A stretch of 64,000 nt of DNA, from positions 62,001-126,000 of the forward strand of contig NYMS01000003.1 in NCBI GenBank assembly GCA_002529455.1, read 5' to 3'. The notes under the pieces are model-generated. The model was not told the origin of the DNA. It saw only the letters and a program-made list of their open reading frames with translations, and searched no databases. Shown here in pieces: positions 16,271-23,747 of the stretch. The position numbers and the translations under genes were made by a program. Positions within the stretch are counted from its first letter, which is position 1. The number at the start of each line of letters is the position of its first letter. The stretch is from Glycomyces fuscus. GTDB taxonomy: Bacteria > Actinomycetota > Actinomycetes > Streptosporangiales > Streptosporangiaceae.

Positions 16271-16744
16271 ATGAGTGCCATGGCTCACTGGAAGCAGATC
16301 TCCGGCAACCTGTCGAGGATTTCCGCGGGATCCCGGAGCAACGTGTGGGGCGTCAACTCCGGAGGCGGCATCTACCGGTTCACCAACGACGACGCCAACC
16401 CCTGGGTCAACCTCCCGGGAGGACTGAGCGACATCAGCGCGGCCGCCGACGGCACGGTGTGGGGCGTCAACTCCAACCACCAGATCTACCGCTACACCGG
16501 AGACCAGGACTCGGGCCACTGGAAGGGCATCCCCGGAGGCCTGTCGAAGATCTCCGCGGGATCCCGGAGCAACGTGTGGGGAGTGAACCCCGGCGGCGAC
16601 ATCTACCGGTTCACCAACGACGACGCCAACCCCTGGGTCAACGTCCCAGGCAACCTGAGCGACATCAGCGCGGCCGCCGACGGCACGGTGTGGGGCGTCA
16701 ACTCCGGCGGCCTCATCTACCGCTACACCGGAGACCAGCCCTGA
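16271..16744 (+). CDS. Tectonin-repeat (beta-propeller lectin-like) protein
   Basis: A 157-residue protein made almost entirely of four tectonin-type repeats of ~38 residues, each with a VWGVN and IYRFT/IYRYT signature (for example SRSNVWGVNSGG, DGTVWGVNSNHQIYRYTGDQ). Repeats 1+2 and 3+4 are copies of each other with a 231-base period. No signal peptide is visible. Tectonin proteins bind glycans such as LPS sugars or O-methylated glycans in slime moulds, horseshoe crabs and fungi; bacterial roles are unclear. ATG 16271 is chosen although its ribosome site is weak; ATG 16280 is also possible. Four blades are fewer than a full propeller, suggesting oligomerisation. Confidence 0.75.
   Translation: MSAMAHWKQISGNLSRISAGSRSNVWGVNSGGGIYRFTNDDANPWVNLPGGLSDISAAADGTVWGVNSNHQIYRYTGDQDSGHWKGIPGGLSKISAGSRSNVWGVNPGGDIYRFTNDDANPWVNVPGNLSDISAAADGTVWGVNSGGLIYRYTGDQP
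16289..16741 (+). repeat. Tandem 231-base duplication inside the tectonin gene
   Basis: The segments starting at 16289 and 16520 are near-identical direct repeats, about 26 differences in ~222 bases by eye. Long stretches are unchanged, including bases encoding YRFTNDDANPWVN and DISAAADGTVWGVNS. Differences cluster in short patches (QIS/GIP, NLP/NVP, NHQ/GGL codons), which suggests duplication followed by local divergence. Confidence 0.9.
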
Positions 16745-16984
16745 GCTCCGTCGGCAACACGCCGAGGGTTCCCCGCGACACGGCGCCGCGGGGGGCCTTC
16801 CGTGTACCACCGCGGCCCCGGGGGCCGACCGCCGGTCCCCGCACGGTGGGCACGGCGGTGTGGTTGCGGACCAGCAGGCCGAGGGCCGCCCTGGCCCGTG
16901 AGGGCGCGGGCGGGTGCGCCGAACGCGCGTTCACGGCCGCGCGGTACGGGCACGGCGCACCGCGCGGGCGCGGGTCCGCGCAGG

Positions 16985-17641
16985 TCACGCCGGGGCGCGG
17001 AGGGAGGCCTGGTCGGCCCTTCGCGCGGTGAGGGCGAGTCCGGCGATGAGGGCCACCTCTCCCAGGTTTCCCACCGCCAGCGGTGCCGTGGGCACGGCCG
17101 AGGCCGCGAACATGATCGCGGCGCCCAGCAGCATCCACCCGCTGCGCGCCCGGACCAACAGCGCCGCCCCGACCAGGAGCAGTACGACGACGGTCGTCAC
17201 GGCCGGGACCGGCGGGGCCGACTCGGCGGCCGAGTAGCGCAGCGCGTCGCCCTCGCGGCCGGGCACCAGGGTGAGCCCCACCAGCTCGGTCACGACGCCG
17301 TAGACGACCAGCGCGGCCGCCAGCAGCCAGAACCCGGCGCGCACCGCGCGCGGGCGGGCCCAGGCGAGTCCGGCCTCGCGGGCCGCCCCGGCCGCGAAGA
17401 CGATCAGCAGGGGCGTGACCAGGGCGTGCACGACGAAGCGCGGGAGGTTCAGCGCGAGCAGGAGGTCCCCCGCGCCGATGGTGGAGCCCAGCGCCACGAT
17501 CCCGTTGTCGTAGACGAGCCCGGCGGCCACGGCCGCCACCAGCCAGGTATGCGGGGAACGCCGGACGAGCGCCAGCCGGACCAGCCAGGCGGCCAGGAAC
17601 AGGTGGGCCAGCGCGAACGCGGCGAAGACGAGGGAGGTCAT
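16985..17641 (-). CDS. Seven-helix integral membrane protein, function unknown
   Basis: A 218-residue protein with about seven hydrophobic helices (MTSLVFAAFALAHLFLAAWLV, TWLVAAVAAGLVYDN, FVVHALVTPLLIVFAAG, AGFWLLAAALVVYGVV, VPAVTTVVVLLLVGAALLV and others). Conserved-looking polar residues within helices (YDNGIVALG, LPRFVVHALVTPL) suggest an enzyme or sensor rather than a mere anchor, but I do not recognise the family. The ATG at 17641 begins at a clear change from low-complexity to membrane sequence. It is convergent with the tectonin gene; the 240 bases between them contain no gene. Confidence 0.7.
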   Translation of the reverse strand: MTSLVFAAFALAHLFLAAWLVRLALVRRSPHTWLVAAVAAGLVYDNGIVALGSTIGAGDLLLALNLPRFVVHALVTPLLIVFAAGAAREAGLAWARPRAVRAGFWLLAAALVVYGVVTELVGLTLVPGREGDALRYSAAESAPPVPAVTTVVVLLLVGAALLVRARSGWMLLGAAIMFAASAVPTAPLAVGNLGEVALIAGLALTARRADQASLRAPA

Positions 17642-18005
17642 ACTCGCCCTTCTGTCTCGTTTTCCGTGAAGAAAGATAACCGAGGCTTTCCCTCCCCACT
17701 GTGCCCCCCGCGGCACCGCTTCATGCGTCCGGCCGCCTGCGGCCACCCCAGCCGACCGGACCGCCCGGGGACCCCGCGCCACCCAGGGGCGCCGACGGCG
17801 CGACGGCGGGACCTCCCGCCCGCGACGCCACCGCGAAGCGCCGACGACGGGGGGTGGGCGGGGTCCGCCCGCCGGCGGCCTCGGTCGGCGGGGCCGCCGG
17901 ACGCCCCGGCCCGGCGGCGGCGCGGCCATTCCCGGAAGGAGGTGTCGGCTTTCCCACGTTTGACCAGCCCCCGGACCGTGACCCCGGTGATAATCTACAG
18001 TGGGT

Positions 18006-18034
18006 GCAAAAATTCCTCTTCTGCATATTTTTGC
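18006..18034 (+). promoter_or_regulatory. Inverted repeat (operator-like) upstream of the drug efflux gene
   Basis: GCAAAAAT (18006-18013) and ATTTTTGC (18027-18034) are perfect 8-bp arms with a 13-base spacer, in an AT-rich island 70 bases before the MFS start. The 460-base gap (17642-18103) otherwise holds no gene. Efflux genes of this class are usually controlled by TetR or MarR repressors; none is adjacent. Confidence 0.45.
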
Positions 18035-18103
18035 CCGCCCTCAGCGAACGAGCAGTCCAGCGGCCCTCCGCGCCGCTCCGTCCCTTCCCTCAGAGGTCCA
18101 TCC

Positions 18104-19780
18104 GTGCGCACTTCCCGTCCCTTACCCGACACCGGGCAGCCCTCGATCCTGCGCTCCCTGAGCGGACTGCTCATAGTGCTGGGCGTGACGATGCTCAGCA
18201 GCACGATCGTGTCGGTCGCCCTCCCCCAGATCGTCGGGGCGTTGGACGGCAGCCAGTCGCAGTACACGTGGGTGGTGACCGCGACCCTGCTGGCCTCCAC
18301 CGCCTCCACTCCGGTCTGGGGCAAACTCGCCGACCTCTTCGACAAGAAGAGGCTGCTCCAGCTGTCGATCCTGCTGTTCATCGCCTCGTCGCTGCTGTGC
18401 GGGTTCGCGCAGACCACCGGACAGCTCATCGCCTTCCGCGCCGTGCAGGGGCTGGGCATGGGCGCCTCCCAGGTCCTGGTCCAGGTGATCATCGCCGCGA
18501 TGATCAGTCCCAAGGAGCGCGGCCGCCTCAACGGCTACATCGGCGCGGTGATGGCCGTGGCCACCGTCGGCGGACCGCTGATCGGCGGCCTGCTCACCGA
18601 CCTGCCCGGCCTGGGCTGGCGCTGGTGCTTCCTCATCGGCGTGCCGTTCATGCTGGTGGCCCTGGTGGTGCTGAGCCGCACGCTCAAGCTGGTCGACGTG
18701 CGCCGCCCCGACACCAAGGTGGACTACGCGGGCGCCGCGCTCATCGCCGCGGGCGTCAGCCTCCTGCTGCTGTGGGTGACCTTCGTGGGCAACGACTTCG
18801 CGTGGGTCTCCTGGCCGTCCGCCGCCATGGTCGTCGGAAGCCTCGTGCTGCTCGCCCTGGCCGTGTGGGTGGAGGCGCGCGTGGCGGAGCCGGTCGTGCC
18901 GCTGCACCTGGTCCTGCGACGCGAGACGGTCATCGCCATCCTGGCCAGCTCCGCGGTCGGCATGGCGATGTTCGGCGGCGCGGTCTTCCTCGGCCAGTAC
19001 TTCCAGATGGCGCGCGGCCACTCCCCGACCGAGGCCGGCCTGCTGACCACACCGCTCATGCTGGGCACCATGGTCTCCTCGACCGTGGCCGGGCGCATGG
19101 TCTCGCGCTCGGGCCGGGTGAAGTCCTACGTGGTCACCGGCATGGTGACGCTGACCCTGGGCTTCCTGGCGCTGTCCACCATCGACGCGACCACGCCCCT
19201 GCCCGTCGTCTGCGGCGGCATGCTGCTGATGGGCCTGGGGGTCGGCATGTCCATGCAGAACCTGGTCCTGGTGGTGCAGAACTCCGTCCCGCTGCGCGAA
19301 CTCGGCGCGGCCAGCGGCACGGTGACCTTCTTCCGCACCCTGGGCGGCACCATCGGCGTGTCCGTGCTCGGCGCCTTCCTGGCCAACCGCGTCTCCACGA
19401 ACATCACCGACGGCCTGGCCGAGGCAGGGGTGAACCCCACCGCCGGAGGCGGGGACGCCGGCAGCCTGGACCTGGCGAGCCTGCCGCCGTTCCTGCGCGA
19501 GATCGTCGAGGGCTCCTACGGCGCGGCCACCGGCGACCTGTTCCTCATCGCCACGGGCATCGCCGTCACGGGCCTGGTGCTGTCGCTGTTCCTGCCCCGG
19601 GTCCAGCTGCGCGACAGCGTCGACCTGCCCGGCCCGGCCGAGGGGTCCGAAGAACCCGAGGGGGCCGAGGAGCTCGCGGAGGACGCGCGGGCCCCGCGGG
19701 CCGGGGCCCGGACGGAACCGACCGGCACGGCCGACGGCGCGAGCGCGGCGGGGACCGGCCGGGAACCGTCCGCCGACTGA
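18104..19780 (+). CDS. MFS drug efflux transporter, DHA2 (EmrB/QacA) type
   Basis: A 558-residue, probably 14-helix proton antiporter. Motif A appears as GKLADLFDKKRL near residue 68, motif B-like RAVQGLGMGASQ near residue 115, and motif C-like GPLIGGLLTD near residue 160. The C-terminal 50 residues are an acidic/Ala-rich hydrophilic tail. The GTG at 18104 follows AGAGG; the frame is open far upstream, but that part is Pro/Arg-rich noise. It exports hydrophobic drugs or antibiotics; the substrate is unknown. It ends at a very strong terminator. Confidence 0.92.
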   Translation: MRTSRPLPDTGQPSILRSLSGLLIVLGVTMLSSTIVSVALPQIVGALDGSQSQYTWVVTATLLASTASTPVWGKLADLFDKKRLLQLSILLFIASSLLCGFAQTTGQLIAFRAVQGLGMGASQVLVQVIIAAMISPKERGRLNGYIGAVMAVATVGGPLIGGLLTDLPGLGWRWCFLIGVPFMLVALVVLSRTLKLVDVRRPDTKVDYAGAALIAAGVSLLLLWVTFVGNDFAWVSWPSAAMVVGSLVLLALAVWVEARVAEPVVPLHLVLRRETVIAILASSAVGMAMFGGAVFLGQYFQMARGHSPTEAGLLTTPLMLGTMVSSTVAGRMVSRSGRVKSYVVTGMVTLTLGFLALSTIDATTPLPVVCGGMLLMGLGVGMSMQNLVLVVQNSVPLRELGAASGTVTFFRTLGGTIGVSVLGAFLANRVSTNITDGLAEAGVNPTAGGGDAGSLDLASLPPFLREIVEGSYGAATGDLFLIATGIAVTGLVLSLFLPRVQLRDSVDLPGPAEGSEEPEGAEELAEDARAPRAGARTEPTGTADGASAAGTGREPSAD

Positions 19781-19796
19781 CCGACCCCGCACAGGA

Positions 19797-19832
19797 GAGG
19801 CCCTCCCCGGAATCGCCCCCGGGGAGGGCCTC
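19797..19832 (+). terminator. Terminator of the MFS gene
   Basis: A perfect 14-bp stem (19797-19810 with 19819-19832) with an 8-base loop, 17 bases after the stop codon. No U tract. Confidence 0.85.
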
Positions 19833-19955
19833 CCGCTGTCGGTGTCCGGAAGGCGCGGAGCCCGTGGCGGCGGGGTCCTTCGGGTTGCGTGCGGCCCGCG
19901 GACGCACAAGACTGCGCGTACCACCTGTGGCGGTTCCCCCACCCGAGAGGCCCCC

Positions 19956-20759
19956 ATGACGGACACCCCCATCGACACCAGCGTCGCGCACACCGCACGG
20001 GTGCGGAACTACTGGCTCGGCGGCAGGGACAACTATCCCGTGGACCGCGAGGTGGGCGACACCGTCAGGGACCTGATGCCGCAGGTCGTCGAGGCCGCCC
20101 GGGGGGACCGGCTCTTCCTGCGCCGCGCGGTCACCCACCTGGTCCGGGAGGAGGGGATCCGCCAGTTCCTCGACATCGGCGCCGGACTGCCCGCCGCCGG
20201 CAACACCCACGAGGTGGCGCGGGCCCACGTCCCGGACGCGCGCGTGGTCTACGTGGACAACGACCCCCGGGTCCTGGCCCACGCGCACGCCCTGCTGGTG
20301 GGCACCGACCAGGGGCGGACCCGGTTCGTGGGGGCGGACCTGCGCGACACCGACCGGGTGCTGGAGGCCGCCCGCCGGACCCTCGACCTGGACCGCCCGG
20401 TCGCCCTGGCCCTGCTGGGGACGATGGGCCACCTCGGCGACATCGACGAGGCCGTGGCCGTCGTGCGCACCTACATGGACGCCCTGGCGCCGGGCAGCTT
20501 CCTGGCCGTGTGCGACGGCGTCCTCGCCCACACCGAGGCCGTCACCGACGAGCGCGCGGTGGAGGCGCTCAAGCGCTGGCAGGAGGACGTCGCCCAGCCC
20601 TACCACATGCGCTCGGTGGAGGACTTCACCCGCTTCTTCGACGGATTCGCCCTGGTCGATCCCGGGGTCGTCTGCGTCACCCGGTGGCGGCCCGAACCGG
20701 TCGAGGTCGGCGAGGTGCGCGACATCCCCCGGTACTGCGGCCTGGCCCGCAAGGCCTGA
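19956..20759 (+). CDS. SAM-dependent methyltransferase, DUF574/SAV2177 type
   Basis: A 267-residue protein of the actinomycete-specific DUF574 family. Typical elements: ARVRNYWLGGRDNYPVDRE at the N-terminus, the SAM-binding FLDIGAGLPAAGNTHEVA near residue 70, VVYVDNDPRVLAHA, ALLGTMGHL and the C-terminal ARKA ending. ATG 19956 follows GAGAGG. Members are numerous in Streptomyces; substrates are unknown. A strong hairpin (20760-20794) follows the stop. Confidence 0.92.
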   Translation: MTDTPIDTSVAHTARVRNYWLGGRDNYPVDREVGDTVRDLMPQVVEAARGDRLFLRRAVTHLVREEGIRQFLDIGAGLPAAGNTHEVARAHVPDARVVYVDNDPRVLAHAHALLVGTDQGRTRFVGADLRDTDRVLEAARRTLDLDRPVALALLGTMGHLGDIDEAVAVVRTYMDALAPGSFLAVCDGVLAHTEAVTDERAVEALKRWQEDVAQPYHMRSVEDFTRFFDGFALVDPGVVCVTRWRPEPVEVGEVRDIPRYCGLARKA

Positions 20760-20794
20760 GGTCCGGCTCCGCGCGTGCGCGGCCGAGCCGGACC
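20760..20794 (+). terminator. Terminator of the methyltransferase gene
   Basis: A 10-bp perfect stem GGTCCGGCTC / GAGCCGGACC starts right after the stop codon, with a GC-rich loop that can pair further. A second hairpin (20849-20860 with 20874-20885) lies before the next promoter. Confidence 0.75.
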
Positions 20795-20916
20795 GACCGC
20801 CGGCCCCGTCACGGGGGCGGATCGGGGGCGCTTCCCGGGTCGCAGGTGCCGCCTCGCCCCCGCCGCCGACGGTGGGGCGAGGCGGGGTCCCGAGAGGGCG
20901 GCGCGACGTGGGCGAG

Positions 20917-20951
20917 GGCCCCGGAAGCGTCGTAGACCGGGCCTAGAGTCG
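20917..20951 (+). promoter_or_regulatory. Promoter-like element, copy A of a 35-nt duplicated motif
   Basis: GGCCCCGGAAGCGTCGTAG, then three variable positions and CTAGAGTCG. CTAGAGT contains a typical actinobacterial -10 (TAGAGT at 20943-20948), about 50 bases before the start of the DHFR-like gene. The same 35 bases, with three mismatches, recur at 21959-21993. Confidence 0.5.
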
Positions 20952-20998
20952 CTCCCGTCCTCCCGGAAACGCCGGGACCCTCGCGTTCAGGAGTCGCC

Positions 20999-21556
20999 AT
21001 GGGCCAGCTCGTCCACTTCGTCCACCAGTCGCTGGACGGCTTCATCGAAGGGCCCGACGGGGAGTTCGACTGGCCCGAGATGGGACCCGAGCTGTCGGCC
21101 TACTCCCAGACCCTGAGCGACACCGCCGACGCCTTCCTCTACGGCCGTGTCGTGTGGGAGATGATGTCCGGGTTCTGGCCGCGCGCCGAGGAGCTGTCCA
21201 CCCACGAGCACGACCTGGCCTTCGCCCCGGTCTGGCGGGACAAGCCCAAGGTCGTGGTCTCCAGCACCCTGGGGGAGGCCGACTGGAACACGCGGGTGAT
21301 CGGGGAGGACGTCGCCGGGCGGATCGCCGCGCTGAAGGAGTCGGGGACGAACCTGGTGCTCTTCGGCGGCGCGGGGCTGGCCGCCACCCTCACCGCGCAC
21401 GGGCTGGTCGACGAGTACCGGATCGTGGTCCACCCGGTCGTCCTGGGCGGCGGCAAGCCGGCCTTCGAGGAACCGAAGGAGCGGCTCGGGCTGGCTCTCG
21501 TGGAGTCGCGGGTCTTCGACTCCCGGTCCGTGCTGCTGCGCTACCGCCGCGCCTGA
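20999..21556 (+). CDS. Dihydrofolate reductase family (RibD C-terminal-like) protein
   Basis: A 185-residue RibD_C/DHFR-fold protein: LVHFVHQSLDGFIEGPDGEFDW at the N-terminus, DAFLYGRVVWEMM, the NADPH-contact LVLFGGAGLAATL around residue 120, and DEYRIVVHPVVLGGGKP near residue 140. These stand-alone proteins are common in actinobacteria, probably NADPH-dependent reductases with unknown substrate; they are not normally the cell's DHFR. The start at 20999 follows AGGAGT. Confidence 0.9.
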   Translation: MGQLVHFVHQSLDGFIEGPDGEFDWPEMGPELSAYSQTLSDTADAFLYGRVVWEMMSGFWPRAEELSTHEHDLAFAPVWRDKPKVVVSSTLGEADWNTRVIGEDVAGRIAALKESGTNLVLFGGAGLAATLTAHGLVDEYRIVVHPVVLGGGKPAFEEPKERLGLALVESRVFDSRSVLLRYRRA

Positions 21557-22154
21557 CGCCTCCGGGACCCTTCCCCGGCCTTCGCGGAGGCCGCAGGCCG
21601 AGGGCCGTCGGCGGTGCCTGCCCGGGCTTCGGCGGTCATCTCCGCCCGCCTCTCCTGCGCGGGGCACGTGTCCGCCCTCCGACCGTTCCACCGCGCCAGA
21701 ACCCGACGCTCACCGAGCGTAACCGGATCCGCTGCCCGCCGGGGCGGGCCGGGTCCGCTGCACGGCCGCCGGGCGGTGGCCTCGGGCACGTTCCCCCGGA
21801 CCAGGGACTCCGCTGCCGCACGAGGCGGCGCCGGTACGGCCGAAGAGGCCGGGGAGCGCGACCGGGTGGGCCCCAAAGGCGCTGACCAGCGGCGAAGTCG
21901 GACGGAGGTGCCGGCCAGCTTCCGCGAACGCCGGGGGCGGCGGGGGCGGAACCCCGGCGGCCCCGGAAGCGTCGTAGTCCGTGACTAGAGTCGTTATCGC
22001 CCTCCCCGAGAGCGGTACACCGTGCTCCGGGGGTTTTACCGGCCGGGGTACGGGCACCTTGCAGGAACATCGGGTCGTCGGCGCGGAACGCGCAGTGACC
22101 GGGGGTAAGCGAGTAACGGCCGCGGCCGTCCGGGGAAAAGGGGAGCGGGGGAAC
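21557..22154. other. 598-base gap without a convincing gene
   Basis: No ORF here has a recognisable domain or a good ribosome site. The only structure noticed is copy B of the promoter-like motif near its right end. Confidence 0.5.
21959..21993 (+). promoter_or_regulatory. Promoter-like element, copy B of the duplicated motif
   Basis: The first 19 bases are identical to those at 20917-20935, and CTAGAGTCG is also kept; TAGAGT is at 21986-21991. It lies 160 bases before the next gene. Confidence 0.5.
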
Positions 22155-22496
22155 ATGACGCTGGTGGTTTTCGTAGCGGTTGCGGTCACGGTGGCGGTGG
22201 TCGTGGACACCCTGGTCCCCCTGGGGGCCAAGAGCGGCCTGGGAGTGCGCAGGGGGGCGGCGCGCAGGGCCGTCGCGGCCCTGCGCGGCCCCCGGCCCTC
22301 GCAGATCCCCGGACAGGGACAGGCCGTGAACGTCGGCGAGGTACCGGGGAGCCTGGTGCCGGAGCCCAGGCGGGAGACGGAACCGGCCGGACGGGGTCTG
22401 GCGGTCACCCCGCCCCGCGGACGCCGCGCCTGGAACGGCGGCCCCGCGCGGACGAGCCGGCCGCGCCGCGCCGCCGCGAAGGCCTCCCTCTCCTGA
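22155..22496 (+). CDS. Small single-pass membrane protein, hypothetical
   Basis: A 113-residue protein with one N-terminal membrane helix (MTLVVFVAVAVTVAVVVDTLVPLG) and a long Arg/Pro/Gly-rich, basic cytoplasmic tail. ATG 22155 follows GGGGAGCGGGGG. I recognise no family; the tail is of low complexity and could be a chance ORF extension, but the helix and ribosome site support a real gene. Possibly transcribed from copy B of the duplicated promoter-like element. Confidence 0.5.
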   Translation: MTLVVFVAVAVTVAVVVDTLVPLGAKSGLGVRRGAARRAVAALRGPRPSQIPGQGQAVNVGEVPGSLVPEPRRETEPAGRGLAVTPPRGRRAWNGGPARTSRPRRAAAKASLS

Positions 22497-22698
22497 CGAA
22501 GGAACGAACGGGGTCGGTGCCCACCACGGGCGCCGGCCCCGCTGCTCGCCGGAGCCCCACGGGTCCGGCGCGCGGCCCCCGGACGGCGCCGCCCGGTGGG
22601 AACGGGCGCGCCATGCCGTCGCCATCGTCGACAGCGCCTCCGCCGAGCGCGAGAATTCCCGGAGTCACCACTCGCATACGGAGGGAAGGTGCTTCGCG

Positions 22699-23646
22699 GT
22701 GCCGTGGTCCACGACTCGCCGCGCCGCGCTGGCGGCGCTGGTCCCGATCGCCCTGCTTTCGCCCACCGGCTGCTCGCCGCCAGCGGACCCGGCCGGACCC
22801 GCCGCTCCGCCGCCGTCGGCCGAGGCCGCCGGGACCGCCCGTCCCGTGCAGCCCTCCGACGCCGTCCGGAGGGACCCCGAGTTCGAGCGCCTCGAAGAGG
22901 AGTTCGACGCCCGGCTCGGCGTCTACGCGCTCGACACCGGCACGGGCCGGGTGGTCGAGTTCCAGGCCGACGAGCGGTTCGCCTACTGCTCCACCTTCAA
23001 GGCCCTGGCCTTCGGCGCCGTGCTCGACCGGACACCGGTCGACGAACTCGACCGGGTCGTCACCTTCTCCGAGGCGGACCTGGTCTTCCACTCCCCCGTC
23101 GCCCGGGAGCACGTGGCCACCGGCATGACGCTGCGCGAGATCGGCGACGCCGCGCTGCGCCACAGCGACAACACCGCCTCCAACCTGCTCGTCGAGGAGC
23201 TCGGCGGACCGAAGGCGCTGGAGGAGGCCCTGCGGGGGATCGGCGACGACGTCACCCGTGTGGACCGGCTGGCGCCGGAGATGGCGGAGGCCGTGCCGGG
23301 CGACGACCGCGACACCAGCACCCCGCGCGCGATGGCCACCAGCCTGCGCGCGTTCGCCCTGGGCGACGTCCTGCCCGAGGACGGGCGCGAGGTCCTCGTC
23401 GACATGATGCGCGCCAACACCACCGGAGACGACCTGATCCGCGCCGGGGTCCCCGAGGGCTGGACGGTCGGGGACAAGACCGGTGCGTGCGGCTACGGCA
23501 CCCGGCACGACGTCGGCGTGCTGTGGCCGCCCGAGGGCGCCCCGGTCGTCCTGGCGGTCATGTCCAGCCGCGACGAGGCGGGCGCGGGGTACGACGACGC
23601 CCTCGTCGCACGGGCCACGGAGACGGTGGTCGGAGCCCTCTCCTAG
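22699..23646 (+). CDS. Class A beta-lactamase homologue lacking Glu166
   Basis: A 315-residue lipoprotein (lipobox LLSPTGC) with the class A fold. The active-site motifs S70-T-F-K73 (YCSTFK), S130-D-N (HSDNTASN) and K234-T-G (GDKTGACG) are intact. A gap-free alignment of the omega loop with TEM (GDxVTRxDRxxPExxEAxP) places Ala at both residue 166 and residue 170, where Glu and Asn normally activate the deacylating water. Cys lies at both 69 and 238, the pair that forms a disulfide in KPC/NMC-type carbapenemases. GTG 22699 follows GAGGGAAGG. It would be expected to acylate but deacylate very slowly, acting as a trap or sensor; a second paralogue at 33607 is normal. Confidence 0.88.
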   Translation: MPWSTTRRAALAALVPIALLSPTGCSPPADPAGPAAPPPSAEAAGTARPVQPSDAVRRDPEFERLEEEFDARLGVYALDTGTGRVVEFQADERFAYCSTFKALAFGAVLDRTPVDELDRVVTFSEADLVFHSPVAREHVATGMTLREIGDAALRHSDNTASNLLVEELGGPKALEEALRGIGDDVTRVDRLAPEMAEAVPGDDRDTSTPRAMATSLRAFALGDVLPEDGREVLVDMMRANTTGDDLIRAGVPEGWTVGDKTGACGYGTRHDVGVLWPPEGAPVVLAVMSSRDEAGAGYDDALVARATETVVGALS

Positions 23647-23694
23647 CGCCGCGGCCGAGGGCGTGCGCCGTTGCGGCGCTGCCGGGGTCGCGAG

Positions 23695-23734
23695 CCCGTC
23701 GCGCGCGGGGGAGCGCTCCCCCGCGCGCGACGGG
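23695..23734. terminator. 40-bp perfect palindrome, bidirectional terminator
   Basis: A perfect self-complementary 40-base sequence beginning CCCGTCGCGCGCGGGGGAGC lies between the convergent beta-lactamase homologue and rhamnulokinase genes. Confidence 0.8.
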
Positions 23735-23747
23735 TGTGCTCGCGGCC

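Noticed and set aside
17958..18003. TTGACC...GATAAT as the promoter of the MFS gene
   Set aside because: The spacer is about 23 bases, too long for a normal vegetative promoter.
23695..23734. 40-bp perfect palindrome as a recombination or phage site
   Set aside because: It lies exactly between two convergent genes and is best explained as a bidirectional terminator.
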